Shown here: piece after piece, positions 23,559 through 34,730 of the stretch
Numbering within the stretch: the stretch's first letter is position 1
Layout: the number at the start of each line of letters is the position of its first letter
NCBI GenBank assembly: GCA_000711775.1
Contig: ARYC01000530.1
Coordinates: 1 to 64,000, forward strand
Reading direction: 5' to 3'
Length of the DNA: 64,000 bases
From: Oxytricha trifallax
Taxonomy: Eukaryota; Ciliophora; Spirotrichea; Sporadotrichida; Oxytrichidae
The notes under the pieces: model-generated
Database searches by the model: none
Seen by the model: only the letters and a program-made list of their open reading frames with translations
What the model was told of the DNA's origin: nothing
Program-made: the position numbers and the translations under genes

Positions 23559-24161
23559 ATGCAAAGTTCAGATGAAAACATTGATTTAAATCTTGAAGAA
23601 AGTTTTGTAGATTTGAATAATAAAGAATTTAAAACTTAGAATTAGGATGACTTGAAAAATACTTTAGCAATTTTTTTAAATTAGTAAGATAGGAATTAAA
23701 AGCAGTTGTTGAAATTTTTTGTCAGTAGGGGGTGCTTTAATATGAACAATAAAATTTAATCAGGTTTTTGGAGACTTACATATTTTTATGAAAAAGGTTT
23801 TAAATGAAAACCTAAATAAAGATAAAAATCTCTTTAATGAATTTAAACTAATTAGTCTAATTTAAGAAAAGCTAAGCTGGTTATCTTGATTGAATTATTA
23901 GAATATTCATTGATGATAGCAATTTTTATGTTAAACTTTACAAATGATACCATCTATCGCAAATTATTATGCTTAACAACATAAAAAAAAGTAAAAATAA
24001 ATCGACTAATTTGTGAAGCTATTAAAAAACTTCATTTAATGGGTATAGTATATAGGTATCTTACCCCACAAAACATAAAAATTAAATCACATGTGCAGGG
24101 TTAGATAATTAAAAATAATTTTGCCGATGCATCAATATTTATTTTTAAATCAACAATATGA
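23559..24161 (+). pseudogene. decayed protein-kinase-like gene
   Basis: The first frame starts at ATG 23559 (MQSSDENIDLNLEESFVDLN) and runs 82 codons to TGA 23805. After shifts the sequence continues with KLVILIELLEYSLMIAIFML and then AIKKLHLMGIVYRYLTPQNI near 24020-24080. The last piece resembles a kinase catalytic loop (usually I-K-x-LH-x-x-G-I-x-HRD-L-K-x-x-N), but the H, D and K positions read Y, Y and T, so catalysis would be lost. NFAD follows where DFG would be. The frame ends at TGA 24159. Broken by at least two frameshifts. Confidence 0.5.
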
Positions 24162-25448
24162 TAAAATTCTTTCACATTGATCATTATTTAAAAAATTTCA
24201 AGGAAAAGGAAATATCAGACATTTGACAAGACAATATTTGCTTATTATTATCATAGCTCAGATAGACATTTGGAAAATGGTTTAAAATAAAATATAATAA
24301 GTACTAATATATTGGTAGGCAACCTATCTTAGAAGATAGTTTAAGGTAGATTAAAATTTTGTTTTATTGCTTACAAATAAAGAGAAATTTCTTTTACTTT
24401 AGTGGTTCTATTGATGATATTCATTTTTAAGAAACTTAAATTTAATAAAATTAATAAATTAATTAATATAAGCAATCAACCTAAATTCTTAGATATTTTA
24501 TGTATGTTTTAATTGCACTCTTAAAGAAATGTTTTCTATTGATATATGAAATCATACAGCAGCAACAGATTTCTTAAGCTATTAGAGGTAGTTATCAAGT
24601 TCAAAAGCTTCAAAAATTTTATCATTCTTGAAGTCTGATCTTCTACTTTGAAGTATCTTAATTTTAAGTTTCCCTTTAATTTATTTTTAATATTTTAATT
24701 TTATTTTCAAATTTTATATTCAATAAAGACACTTTTAGAAAATCATCACGCGAGACAGTTATCTTAAAGTCTGTCTGTCGACAAATTTATCAGATAGTTT
24801 CATGTATTTTTCAACAATTTACATAGAAACAACTTTCTCAATAAACTTTTAATAATTCTTTTTAGATTTTGGTATATACTAGGAGGATTCAGAACAATTT
24901 TCTTTCTTTTTTCTTTAAAAACTTTTTCTCTAAAAAAATAAACAAAGGATAAAGAAAAATTAACCCTAAAAAACCAAAAAGGTTAGTGATAAGTCTTTAT
25001 AGAACTATGATAATTAAAATAGATTTTTGAGATTGATAAATTTAGGTAAGTAAAGATAAAAAAAATGTAATTTAAAAAAAGTCTATTAGAATGTTAATTT
25101 AAAACAGGGCAGAGATTATAATATCTGCCACGAATGGGTTCAATACTATATTTTTCTAAATTTATATTTAAAAGAATGTGAAAAATAAGATGAATGTAAA
25201 TTATTAAAATACACAAATGCTTTATTTATTTAAATGTCAATCTTTTAAATAGAAAAGTAATCTACGATTGATATATAACATGCATTTAATTATGTTTTTT
25301 AATTACTTCTTTTGTATGTTTCTTTTTGATTAAACCACAGTATTCTAATTGATTTTCATCTTCTGCATTTATACTAATCTTCCATAAAAATCTTTATAGA
25401 GCTATTTCAAATAATTGGTGATCATCTTCTTAAGTTTGAGTATGTTGA
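24162..25448. other. AT-rich stretch, nothing recognised
   Basis: No supportable gene. A short GTTC-containing motif near 25125-25145 hints at a tRNA T-arm, but no cloverleaf can be drawn. Confidence 0.4.
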
Positions 25449-26409
25449 AGTCCTAATTTTATTTAATCAAGCCGATGGATTATCTTAAATACAGTCAAAA
25501 AATGTAAGCAAACTTATTATCTTGGTAAAATGGCTAGGAATATTTGGCTTTAAGTTACAAAGGCTTTGGATGAAACTTAAAAATATATTCTTGTAGAAAC
25601 TATTAAATCTGTTGGATTGAATGGTATGAATAGTTTACGATTTTCATCAACAAGACAAAGGGAAACGTCAATTCTACATCTGCCTATACTTTAATCATAA
25701 GCTTGACATATTTCGTCATGTGGGCTGCTGTTTATCTTCATATTTCACAGCTACTTAAATTTTATATTAAAGAATTCGGAAGTGTAAAATAGAGACCCAA
25801 TGCTCAAAATTAGAGCTATTCGAATCTTTTTAATCAGAAGAATTGCTTCTGGCAAAAAGTTTTGAGGAAATGGAATAATGAGGCATCTTGTCTTTCCTTT
25901 AACAAACTAATGCACTTTACCCACATGAATTTGCCCATTTCTAGAACAAAAATTCATTCATTTTTCATGAAATTGAATCTCCATTTAATTACATGTAATT
26001 GAGAAATCTTTAAATACTATTCCTATGTGAGATTTTAGATCGTGACTTAGCAAAGACTTATGCTGACTCAATCTTAAAAGACAAGGAGTTAGATATCTCC
26101 TATACAATAACGCTTTTAATATCTTTATGGTTTGAATATTATCTAGAGTAAACTATAACCCTTCCGTCATGCAATTTTAATTCTGAATTCAGAAAAATAT
26201 TCTTGATAACTAAATTTATCAGCAACATTCATATCATTAGCACAGCTTCAGCAGTAGAGTTAATATAATAATTTATTTCATAGCTAATGTACTAGATGAA
26301 GACATAGGCTCACTTTGATTGCTATTAGACCTAGTTTTATGCGATAGAGTAAATATCAATTGTAAAACCCAATATTTTAAACATGTATTTGATCATATTG
26401 ATATTTTGA
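25449..26409 (+). pseudogene. unrecognised gene of about 320 codons in two frames
   Basis: An open frame from 25449 to TGA 25704 contains VTKALDETQKYILVETIKSV and then NGMNSLRFSSTRQRET. It appears to continue, after one frameshift near 25670, in a second frame that is open from 25630 to TGA 26407 with a single in-frame TGA at 25879. That part reads KLELFESFQSEELLLAKSFE, then LYPHEFAHFQNKNSFIFHEI, LCEILDRDLAKTYADSILKD and TASAVELIQQFISQLM. The sequence is mixed charged/hydrophobic and looks like a soluble helical protein. No family recognised. The small number of defects suggests a young relic or a germline version of a working gene. Confidence 0.5.
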
Positions 26410-28836
26410 TGAAGTAATGGTTATTGGAAGTAGTGAAGAATGCTCCCATTTGTAAAATTTGGGAATGCAATTTAATTTAATTTTTTACTTTTAAAGTTCA
26501 ATAATAATAAATATATTGAAATTTGTTGCATTATACATAAGATATTTATCTTAGCTATTATTAAATTGAGACATCTAATGGATTTAATAACTAACATATA
26601 TAACAAAATCAATAAAAAGCATTGATATAATAAATAAAATTGAATTCTTAATTACGACTTCCTTATTAAAATTCAAAAATTAATCTTTTACTCATAAATT
26701 ACATATTGATATATCACAATCTTTAAGACTTGATGTTTCAATGTTGAGCACTTTAATTTTTTTTGGAGGTTTTGAGGTTGATGAATCTCTATAAGATTGC
26801 TGCTGTACCTTCAGAAATTTCATCTAACAAACAAACAGATTTACACTAGATTTATTGAAAATGCTATGATAATATTTAGCAAGAGAATTTTGATGTCTTC
26901 AACGCACTCAACATTTACGAAAATTAAAAAGTTCTTATACTACAATTACATTTCGGCGTTGGAGGAGGAACTATGCTAATATCTATATAACTGAATTATT
27001 TCAACACTCAAGCTATCTAAAATTTTAATTGTCATTGCTTGATAAAATACAAATAGATTTACACATTTAAAATTTTATTTATTTTTAATTCCCCTATTTT
27101 CACATACTTATATATTATAGTACAATTTAATCATAGTTTTTATTGCCAATTATTAATTATATAATTTATTTCGTCTCTAAATATCAAGTTATTTAAAATA
27201 TGAAAAATTCAAAGTTTATTGTTGCCAGTGAAAATTTTACAACGTGATAAACAGAAATCTAGTTAAACAAAGTTATTTGCCTAAATTTGGAAATAAGAAA
27301 TAACCTCATATCACTGATAAATTATGATAAATAAAATGGAAAAATTATGATTAGAAAAAATTAAATACGAGGGAATTATAATATTTATTACTCTAAAAGA
27401 AAATTATAAATTAAATAAATTGTTTAATCATTCCATTAAACTTAAAATCTATCTCCATTTTTTCATTAATGAACTCCATAGTCTTTACTGTATTTCCCTG
27501 ATGAATATCTGTCTTATTTGCTAATTACCATAACTGGCAATATTTCTGCATAATAAACTCTTAGATACATTCTTTATAAATTACTTTATTTTACAGCCTC
27601 CACCAGACTCTGCATATGTTTCCATTTTAATATTATCCATTTTAATTCAAAATTATCAATCATCGATTATTTTCATATTATATGAAATTTATACTTAAAA
27701 ATTATAGATAAAAGAAATTTTGTTCATGATTATACTTTAGATTTCTTTAAAGCTAATGTGATTAATTGTTTTGCTGAGAGTTAAATGCTTTAGAGCACAA
27801 ATGAGAAATTCAAATTTATCAACATTGTAAATACATAAAATAAAATTAACAAAAATAGAATGTTGTAATTACAGTTCTTTAATCATAAAAATTCCGATAA
27901 AGAAAAATGACTAGATAATAACTATATATTTAAGATTTACTCTTTATAAAATTTAAAAGATGGAGCGTCACTCCTATATTTAGGTCAGATTATTAATAAT
28001 CTGACTTAAAAATAGAAAGAAAAATTAAAAAGCATGAATGATGGCTTGAAATTTAAGAAAAAGGCTTATAAAGTGAAATAAAACTTGATATATTTACCTA
28101 TTGTAAAACAGAAAAAACATATTTTATAAATTAAGTAATATCATATATATTTTTATTATATTTTTTATATCAATATTAAACAATAAGCGATAAAAAAAAA
28201 CAACTTTTAAGATTAAAAATAAAATTAAAGCATTAAGAGCATATAAAGATTAATTATTTAGAACATAAAAAGTTGTATTTTATGAGAAAGCAGTTAGATT
28301 GCAATTAATTTTTTAAAAAGATATGGAAGTATATCTTTAAAATTTGATAAATAATCGGCTTATTTGTAGATAAGTAGTTCATAAGAAACGTACACAGATA
28401 AAATAATAGAAAAGAAGTTGATGGAAATTTAATATAAAATAGTATATTAATGATATATAAAATTAAGAGATATTTGCAAATGAATTGAGTACTATAATAT
28501 TATGATAACGATTCAATAGGGATGCATAAAAGTGTCAATCAATTAATAGATATTTTAAAAAAAAGTCTATGAAAACAAACATATAAATGAGTACAAATTT
28601 ATAAAATGAAAAATAGAATAGCTAAATAAACATTAATTAATGAACGAAATTGTAATACATTAAAAAGAGAAATAATATTTGCAATTTATTATTCAGATAA
28701 AATTGTTCAATATAAAAAGTGATAGACCTGCATATGTTTTAATTTAAAGTGCTAAGCATAAAAATTTTACTATCTAAATTTACAAACTTCAATGCGTAAC
28801 AATTTTATTTTAGATGTTCACTTTTATATTTATAGA
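26410..28836. other. mostly AT-rich; only weak frames
   Basis: A 70-codon plus-strand frame at 26788-26997 (contains KQIYTRFIENAMIIFSKRI) and overlapping minus-strand frames at 27420-27620 (one contains YYAEILPVMVISKQDRYSSG) are the only candidates. Neither is strong enough to call a gene. Confidence 0.35.
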
Positions 28837-29807
28837 AAGGTATAATTTTTTTTATGGATCAGCGATATTGCTAATAAATACAGATATTTAAGAAAATACG
28901 ATTTCAATACACTATAGACTTAGGGTTTAAGGGCTATAGTGCGATAAAACTAACACATTTTATCTCTTTTCAAAAAATTCTTTCTTTAAATTGCTGTTTT
29001 CATTGTTCTATCTCCTGTATAAATGCTATTTTTTAAAAAATATGGGACATACTTGAAGATTGCGGTCAAAAAGTCTATGATAGCTAAAACCGTAAACTTA
29101 GAAGCTAAATTCATTAATTTTTACATATTACGTAAGTAAAGTGGTTCTCTCAATGTTTCAAAAACCTTAATTGCTGAAATACAATGATAAAGGAAATTTT
29201 AATTATAAACTTCTAATAAATTAATTTTAAAATAGCTGTTATTATTTATATTAATCAAAACACATTAAAACTTTTTAAGTTTTAATAAAGAATAATTTAA
29301 ATCATTCGAATAAATAATTTTATAGAGAAAAATCATTGAAAAACTTCTATAATTTTATTAAAACTTAAAAAGTTTTAATGTGTTTTGATTAATATAAATA
29401 ATAACAGCTATTTTAAAATTAATTTATTAGAAGTTTATAATTAAAATTTCCTTTATCATTGTATTTCAGCAATTAAGGTTTTTGAAACATTGAGAGAACC
29501 ACTTTACTTACGTAATATGTAAAAATTAATGAATTTAGCTTCTAAGTTTACGGTTTTAGCTATCATAGACTTTTTGACCGCAATCTTCAAGTATGTCCCA
29601 TATTTTTTAAAAAATAGCATTTATACAGGAGATAGAACAATGAAAACAGCAATTTAAAGAAAGAATTTTTTGAAAAGAGATAAAATGTGTTAGTTTTATC
29701 GCACTATAGCCCTTAAACCCTAAGTCTATAGTGTATTGAAATCGTATTTTCTTAAATATCTGTATTTATTAGCAATATCGCTGATCCATAAAAAAAAATT
29801 ATACCTT
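28837..29807. repeat. 971-bp near-perfect palindrome
   Basis: Arms 28837-29289 and 29354-29807 are nearly perfect reverse complements, with a 64-bp loop. The ends read AAGGTATAATTTTTTTTATG and its complement. A smaller inverted repeat built around CACTATAGACTTAGGG and GGGCTATAGTG lies inside each arm. No coding capacity recognised. Confidence 0.88.
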
Positions 29808-29817
29808 ACTATCTATA

Positions 29818-29906
29818 ATGCATTAGTACTCTTAATATACTATAAAAATTTTATTTGATTAAAAAGTCTGTATCTAATCAAGAAAAATTAGAATAATTTA
29901 TTGATT
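29818..29906 (+). repeat. dispersed direct repeat, copy A
   Basis: Similar to 35104-35192 in the same orientation; shared landmarks are TTAGTACTCTTA, GTCT, TATCTAAT and AAAATTAGAATAATTTAT. Confidence 0.6.
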
Positions 29907-30039
29907 GAGTAAAATCATTAAAGAAAAGGAAGTTGATTAGATAAATTTAAACATTTAATAATTCAATATTTTAATTCTTATAAGAGATTTGGTTGCTTTT
30001 AGTTTAATTTCATTAGTACATTATATATATATGGGGGGA

Positions 30040-30485
30040 TGGTCTTCAGAAATTAAAAAGTAACCAAATTAATAGACTGATCTGAGTTTAAATTTATTCC
30101 TAATTAAACGCTATTATTAACAGCTATAAATGGCGATCTCCCTTAGACAATAATTTAATCCATGATGATAACAAAGACACAGCCACTACCATAATCGTCC
30201 ACTAGTGATGCCATTGAGCCAGTACCACAAGCGGGGACCCATGCAGGCATGGGCCAGTGGAAGAGTGGGGTGGAGCCATCGACATATTTGTCATTTACTT
30301 TAACACCAATACAACCATCAACATCACAAGGCTGCCATAGAACACCATTGCCCTTCTATGGTCCTACAATCATGTCCGTCTCTTGCAAGACCGACAATTC
30401 TTTTGACTCTTTGGGCAGTTGTGAGGATGGTGTTAGCATAAGTCCAGTAATCCTTGGTGCATTGGGTGTTGGAAGAGCATGATGT
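30040..30485 (-). pseudogene. YHYH-domain-like protein, copy B
   Basis: The minus strand reads DYWTYANTILTTAQRVKRIV, then GLARDGH. After one shift it continues MIVGPQKGNGVLWQPCDVDG, C-IGVKVNDKYVDG and GTGSMASLVDDYGSGCVFVI, and then, within the same open frame, RSPFIAVNNSVQLGINLNSD. It aligns piece by piece with copy A at 19230-19620 (TAQRV, RDGH, LWQ-x-CDV-x-x-C, PFIAV). Only one frameshift is visible (near 30375, between RDGH and MIVGP), so this copy is better kept than A. It lies head-to-head with the plus-strand gene beginning near 30540. Confidence 0.6.
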
Positions 30486-30539
30486 AGCAGCTTAATTAGT
30501 GCTGAGACTGTTAATATAAACGCAAGAACTGAATGAGTA

Positions 30540-31660
30540 GTAGTGATAGAAAGTCTAATATTAGCTACTTCTTAAATATTGATAAACTTCTACTCTCTTG
30601 GTAATTGAGCCTGCTCCCATTAGTGCGAAGAAGAAGTATAAGTGCTCTGATATGCCAGAGTGGATGAAATTCCATTGGTTGAGACGCCAACGAGTGCAGC
30701 GTAAATGGTATATTACTTTAAGATTCCTCTGATCCCCTATTAGTAAGAGCATTCCACCTTTATTGAAGCCCTTAAGGGTAGTTGAAGAACCCGCTCTGCA
30801 CATTAAGATAGAGGAAAGCGATCTGTGCAGAGAGGAAAGGTTCAACAGGCAAGAAAGATTAGCAAGTTTAAGATTAATTTGATCAGCATCATTGTTACGA
30901 TTACCAAGAAATGTGCCCTAAAGCGCTAGCTCAATGCCATAGGTTAGTCCAAAAATAAAGATGCTCGATTATCTCGGCCTCTTGGATAGATGTCTGAGTC
31001 CTACATTCCATCTCCGTAGATAAAAATATGGAGAATCGCGTGATGATTTTTGCTGCCCGCCATTAGAACTTTTGCCCCTTACTTCGTTTGCAATCCTATT
31101 TTCGAAAAAATGCCGAAATTCGTGAAGTTAATGAGACTGAACTTAAGGACGACATTCATTGCGGCAATTTCTATGGTCCACTGCTTGACTATTTCAACAA
31201 AGCCAGCGCTGGAGTTACATTAATAATCGATTCTTCAGTCACACACTTTGAGCTTTGCACAACAAATCCAGCATTTGATTACACATTAAGCAGAGAAGCA
31301 ACATTCAGCATCTATCAAGAATTGAATCAGACTGGCAAATACAGAATATTGAAGTATTCAAGTTACACTGATGGCGTCCTCCCCACTTAAGGTAGTCAAA
31401 ACTGAATTAGAGAACTCAATCTTAAGACTACCGTTGCATAGAAATCATAGGCAGTTGGCGGCTTAATATCAGGATATGTGTCTGAATACGATGCCAAAAA
31501 AGCTCACTTTTGGCACTTTTCATGGTATTGGTCATATGGCCCCATAATGGAAGAGAAAGGAGACCTTCTAAGTTATTTTCACATTCTTTGCAGGTTACAA
31601 CCTTTGAAGATTTATCGCTAAACAATCAGATACTATAAAAATCTATATATTTCAATTTAA
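30540..31660 (+). pseudogene. unrecognised partner gene of the YHYH module, copy B
   Basis: Plus-strand pieces: PAPISAKKKYKCSDMPEWMK and HWLRRQRVQRKWYITLRF (about 30610-30740), EEPALHIKIEESDLCREERF (about 30790-30845), the conserved block at 30955-31095, and a long clean frame. The clean frame starts MENRVMIFAARHQNF and passes RLQSYFRKNAEIREVNETEL, NFYGPLLDYFNKASAGVTLI, TNPAFDYTLSREATFSIYQE and RILKYSSYTDGVLPT to TGA 31405. A last open piece (ISGYVSEYDAKKAHFWHFSW) runs to about 31660. Three or more phase changes break it. Function unknown; copy A lies at 17774-19240. Confidence 0.5.
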
Positions 31661-31750
31661 TCAATTTAAGTCTTTATCCTATTTTTAATATTGTTTTTAA
31701 AAGAACAACTTTAGTTGACAAAACCAAATAGAGATATATTGTTCAAATAT

Positions 31751-32740
31751 TAAGTGAACTCATTCATCAAAATGTGTAAATTACTTTCAATTGTTTATTG
31801 TGCAATTAATTATTGTATAAAATACCCTATAAATTGTACAAAAATCAATATACAATTTTGAAAATTGTACACGAAATGTACAGGAAAAGTCAGTGTATTA
31901 GTGCTTAAAAGTGCTCAAACAGCATTGAAAGTACAATGTGCAATTTGGGTTTATGATTTTCTGAGAATCATATAAAAAACAAAATACGATTAGTGTTTAG
32001 CAAAGATGAGATATTTAATGTGATTAAAGTTTTGATTAATTATTAAGCGTTGGGTACTAATTTGCAAGCCATCTTATTTGAACCACTGCATCTCCCTTGC
32101 GCCGAAACTACTTTATCCCTTTCTCGCCAGTAGATTAGACTGCGCTTTACCGCATCGTGCCTAATCTTAATCATCAGCGACACTAGGGCTTAGCCCGACG
32201 CAGTATCTATCGGTACTCCTATTTCTAAGAGAGAAAGATTCGAATACTACGACAAATGGGAGATTTATCACGGTGGTCCTAATATGGTCTGCAACAAAAA
32301 GGCCCTAGTGCCGCTGACGATAAAGATTAGGCACGATGCGGTAAAGCGCAGTCTAATCTACTGGCGAGAAAGGGATAAAGTAGTTTCGGCGCAAGGGAGA
32401 TGCAGTGGTTCAAATAAGATGGCTTGCAAATTAGTACCCAACGCTTAATAATTAATCAAAACTTTAATCACATTAAATATCTCATCTTTGCTAAACACTA
32501 ATCGTATTTTGTTTTTTATACGATTCTCAGAAAATCATAAACCCAAATTGCACATTGTACTTTCAATGCTGTTTGAGCACTTTTAAGCACTAATAAACTG
32601 ACTTTTCCTGTACATTTCGTGTACAATTTTCAAAATTGTATATTGATTTTTGTACAATTTATAGGGTATTTTATACAATAATTAATTGCACAATAAACAA
32701 TTGAAAGTAATTTACACATTTTGATGAATGAATTAGCTTA
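31751..32740. mobile_element. 990-bp palindromic element carrying a coding-like segment
   Basis: Arms 31751-32189 and 32302-32740 are near-perfect reverse complements; the outer 20 bp (TAAGTGAACTCATTCATCAA) differ slightly. The spacer 32190-32301 and the inner 150 bp of each arm are much richer in G+C than the surroundings and contain a coherent frame (see next entry). The outer arms are AT-rich and non-coding. This layout recalls transposons that have captured a gene fragment. Confidence 0.85.
32191..32460 (+). CDS. captured coding segment inside the palindrome
   Basis: In one frame, spacer and right arm read SIGTPISKRERFEYYDKWEI, then YHGGPNMVCNKKALVPLTIK, IRHDAVKRSLIYWRERDKVV and SAQGRCSGSNKMACKLVPNA. 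There is no TGA, and there are almost no TAA/TAG codons until the AT-rich arm begins. GC content and composition differ sharply from the surroundings. The part from KKALVPL onward is repeated in antisense in the left arm. I do not recognise the protein. It could be a host gene fragment or a macronuclear-destined segment. Confidence 0.5.
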
Positions 32741-32820
32741 ATGCTAATTTTTAATATTAAGGTTAAATTTAATTTGGAGCTAGTTTTGCTTGTAAAGTAT
32801 TCATAAAATATTTTATATTA

Positions 32821-33989
32821 TTGCTAAGGTATAATTGAATTATGAAATTTGAAAAATAAATAAGTAATTGTAAGTATAATTAATATTAACCAGCACTAAT
32901 TACATATGACTTTAATCAAAATTTGGTTTGGTACACTTTTAATATTAGTCAGTTATAATAAAATTAATTATGACCAAATTATAGAATCATACCATCGTAC
33001 CATCGTACTAAAATCTTTTTTTAGTTTTTAAAAACTAGGATGTAATTTAAAAAACATTTCATATTGTTCTATTGTACTAAACTAAGAATTTAGTTTTTTT
33101 AATTGCAGATTGTACTAGAAAGGATGATCGTATATATAATTAAATTAATAATAATTAATCTAAAGCAAAATGAATGCAAAAATGATGGGCAGAGTATTTA
33201 TTTATAAGTGAGCTCAAGAGAATAAGCAGTCAAGCACCACGTTCAGTAGCAATTGAGAAGTAAAATCAGAAGATAGAATTAACGTCAAATATCCGACATA
33301 TTTTTGTTCTACAGATTCAGACAGAATATGATAAGAAAATTTTCACGAGCGCGAATGCAGAAATCTCCAGTAATACCACCATACTTAGTATTGCCCTTAC
33401 TTTCTAATGCACGGCTGATAAGCAACCATTCTAGAGTATTGTTGAATTGGGTAGTTAGGCGTTTGAGACCCAGGATTCTAAAGGCAGAATTCACGACTCA
33501 GATGCAAAGGCAAGATGAAAAGTTCCGGTTCTACGAGAACGAACTGGCAGTGTACATAAGTAAAAACGACTGATGGAAGATGGGGACTTAGAGTTGATGA
33601 TAAAAAACGGACAATCATAGATGGTGCATAAGAAGAGCAAGCAAAGTGAACACTGATCAAGCATAGTGATGTAGAGTGCTCCGTAAAAAGAAAAAACATT
33701 AGTGGCTCATATATAATTATTAAAATGAAAATTTAATTAAATGCACGTTCATCCTTTCTAGTACAATTTGCAATTAAAAAAAACTAAATTCTTAGTTTAG
33801 TACAATAGAACATTAGATGGTATGATTCTATAATTTTGTCATAATTAATTTTAATATAACTCACTAATATTAAAAGTGTACCAAACCAAATTAAGATTAA
33901 AGGCATATGTATTAGTGGCTGTTAATATTATTATACATACATTTACTTATTTATTTTACAAATTTCCCAATTCAATTATACTTTAACAA
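32821..33989. mobile_element. 1.17-kb TIR element with TA flanks and a coding-like core
   Basis: Long terminal inverted repeats of about 260-330 bp (32821-33150 and 33726-33989) begin TTGCTAAGGTATAATTGAAT and end in the near complement, with TA on each side (32819-32820, 33990-33991). Inner arm landmarks are GGTTTGGTACACTTTTAATA and TGTACTAGAAAGGATGA. The left arm has extra bases near 33010-33060. The core (about 33175-33700) is richer in G+C and reads as protein. TA target sites again suggest Tc1/mariner mobilisation of a non-autonomous element. Confidence 0.85.
33178..33700 (+). pseudogene. coding-like core of the TIR element
   Basis: Frames in order: QENKQSSTTFSS and VKSEDRINVKYPTYFCSTDS (33215-33315), then FYRFRQNMIRKFSRARMQKS, PPYLVLPLLSNARLISNHSR, RRLRPRILKAEFTTQMQRQ and KFRFYENELAVYISKND to TGA 33571. 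A competing phase (SANAEISSNTTILSIALTF, FQSIVELGSQAFETQDSKG) is also open for about 70 codons. Several TGAs break the total. No family recognised. Like the segment at 32191-32460, it seems to be foreign to the AT-rich arms that flank it. Confidence 0.4.
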
Positions 33990-34439
33990 TAAAAATCACT
34001 GAGCTTAATTCTCAAAGGTCAATAAAGAGTAGGAAAGTTTTTTGAAATTGAATATAAAAAATCCCATTTTTTTTTAATGAAAAAGTTATATAGGATAAAA
34101 TTTATAAAAATAATTAAAATCTTAATAAGTAGTTCCTGTGATGAACTAATAGGTGCTTATCCATTTCGTTTCACAAAGGAGAGAATTTTAAAAATTATTT
34201 TAGACAAAAGGGAAATATTTATGAATTATTCGATATACGAAATTTAACGGAAGGAAAAATCGAAAAGGTGAAGAAAGGGGTAAAAAGACAAGAAATAAAA
34301 ATGATGTCATTACAAATATTTAAATAATGACAATTCAACTTGTGTTCAGGTGTTGTTGCATTCTTGCTCGGGAATAAAAGGTTATGAGTTTGCTTAATTC
34401 TGGCTCATCTCATGAATTCCCGTAACCCTCTCCCTGTGA

Positions 34440-34730
34440 CTTTAAAACCTTAAAATTCGATGTCTGAAATATTTGCTCATCAAATCTTATAACAATGTAT
34501 CTTTGCATGTTCTGTGGATACAACAATTCTAATCTTATATTCGTTTTCCACCAGGTTTAAATGACCAGAATCATTATGTTTGAGTAATAATATCTTGCAA
34601 TGTGCAAAGAATAAAATATATTCAATACTATGAAAAGATTTGATTTTTGGCAGAGAGACTTGAATTTTCAATTAAATTATTTTAATAAAGAAATTTATAA
34701 TTAATCTAATGTTAAGTTTCAAATGTGAGA
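34440..34730 (+). pseudogene. fragment related to the gene at 59180-59599
   Basis: The frame 34440-34583 ends FPPGLNDQNHYV before TGA 34581. The minus-strand gene at 59180-59599 has GLNDQNHYFRV at the matching place, and the 15 residues before it also align with conservative changes. The TGA here sits where the other copy has CGG (Arg). Downstream in the same phase, IISCNVQRIKYIQYYEKI follows. An upstream piece (MSLLNSGSSHEFPQPSPCDF, 34385-34440) may belong to it in another phase. Confidence 0.45.

Noticed and set aside
25085-25150. GGGTTCAATAC resembling a tRNA T-arm
   Set aside because: No other tRNA arm can be placed.
30249-30482. Plus-strand standard-code ORF
   Set aside because: The opposite strand carries the YHYH-like pattern shared with 19230-19620.
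30561-30845. Minus-strand ORF of 94 codons
   Set aside because: The plus strand of the same stretch reads as part of the partner gene (KKKYKCSDMPEWMKFHWLRR, EEPALHIKIEESDLCREERF).
34480-34671. Minus-strand ORF containing HNDSGHLNLVENEYKI
   Set aside because: The same region is conserved in the gene at 59180-59599, and the intact frame there corresponds to the plus strand here.
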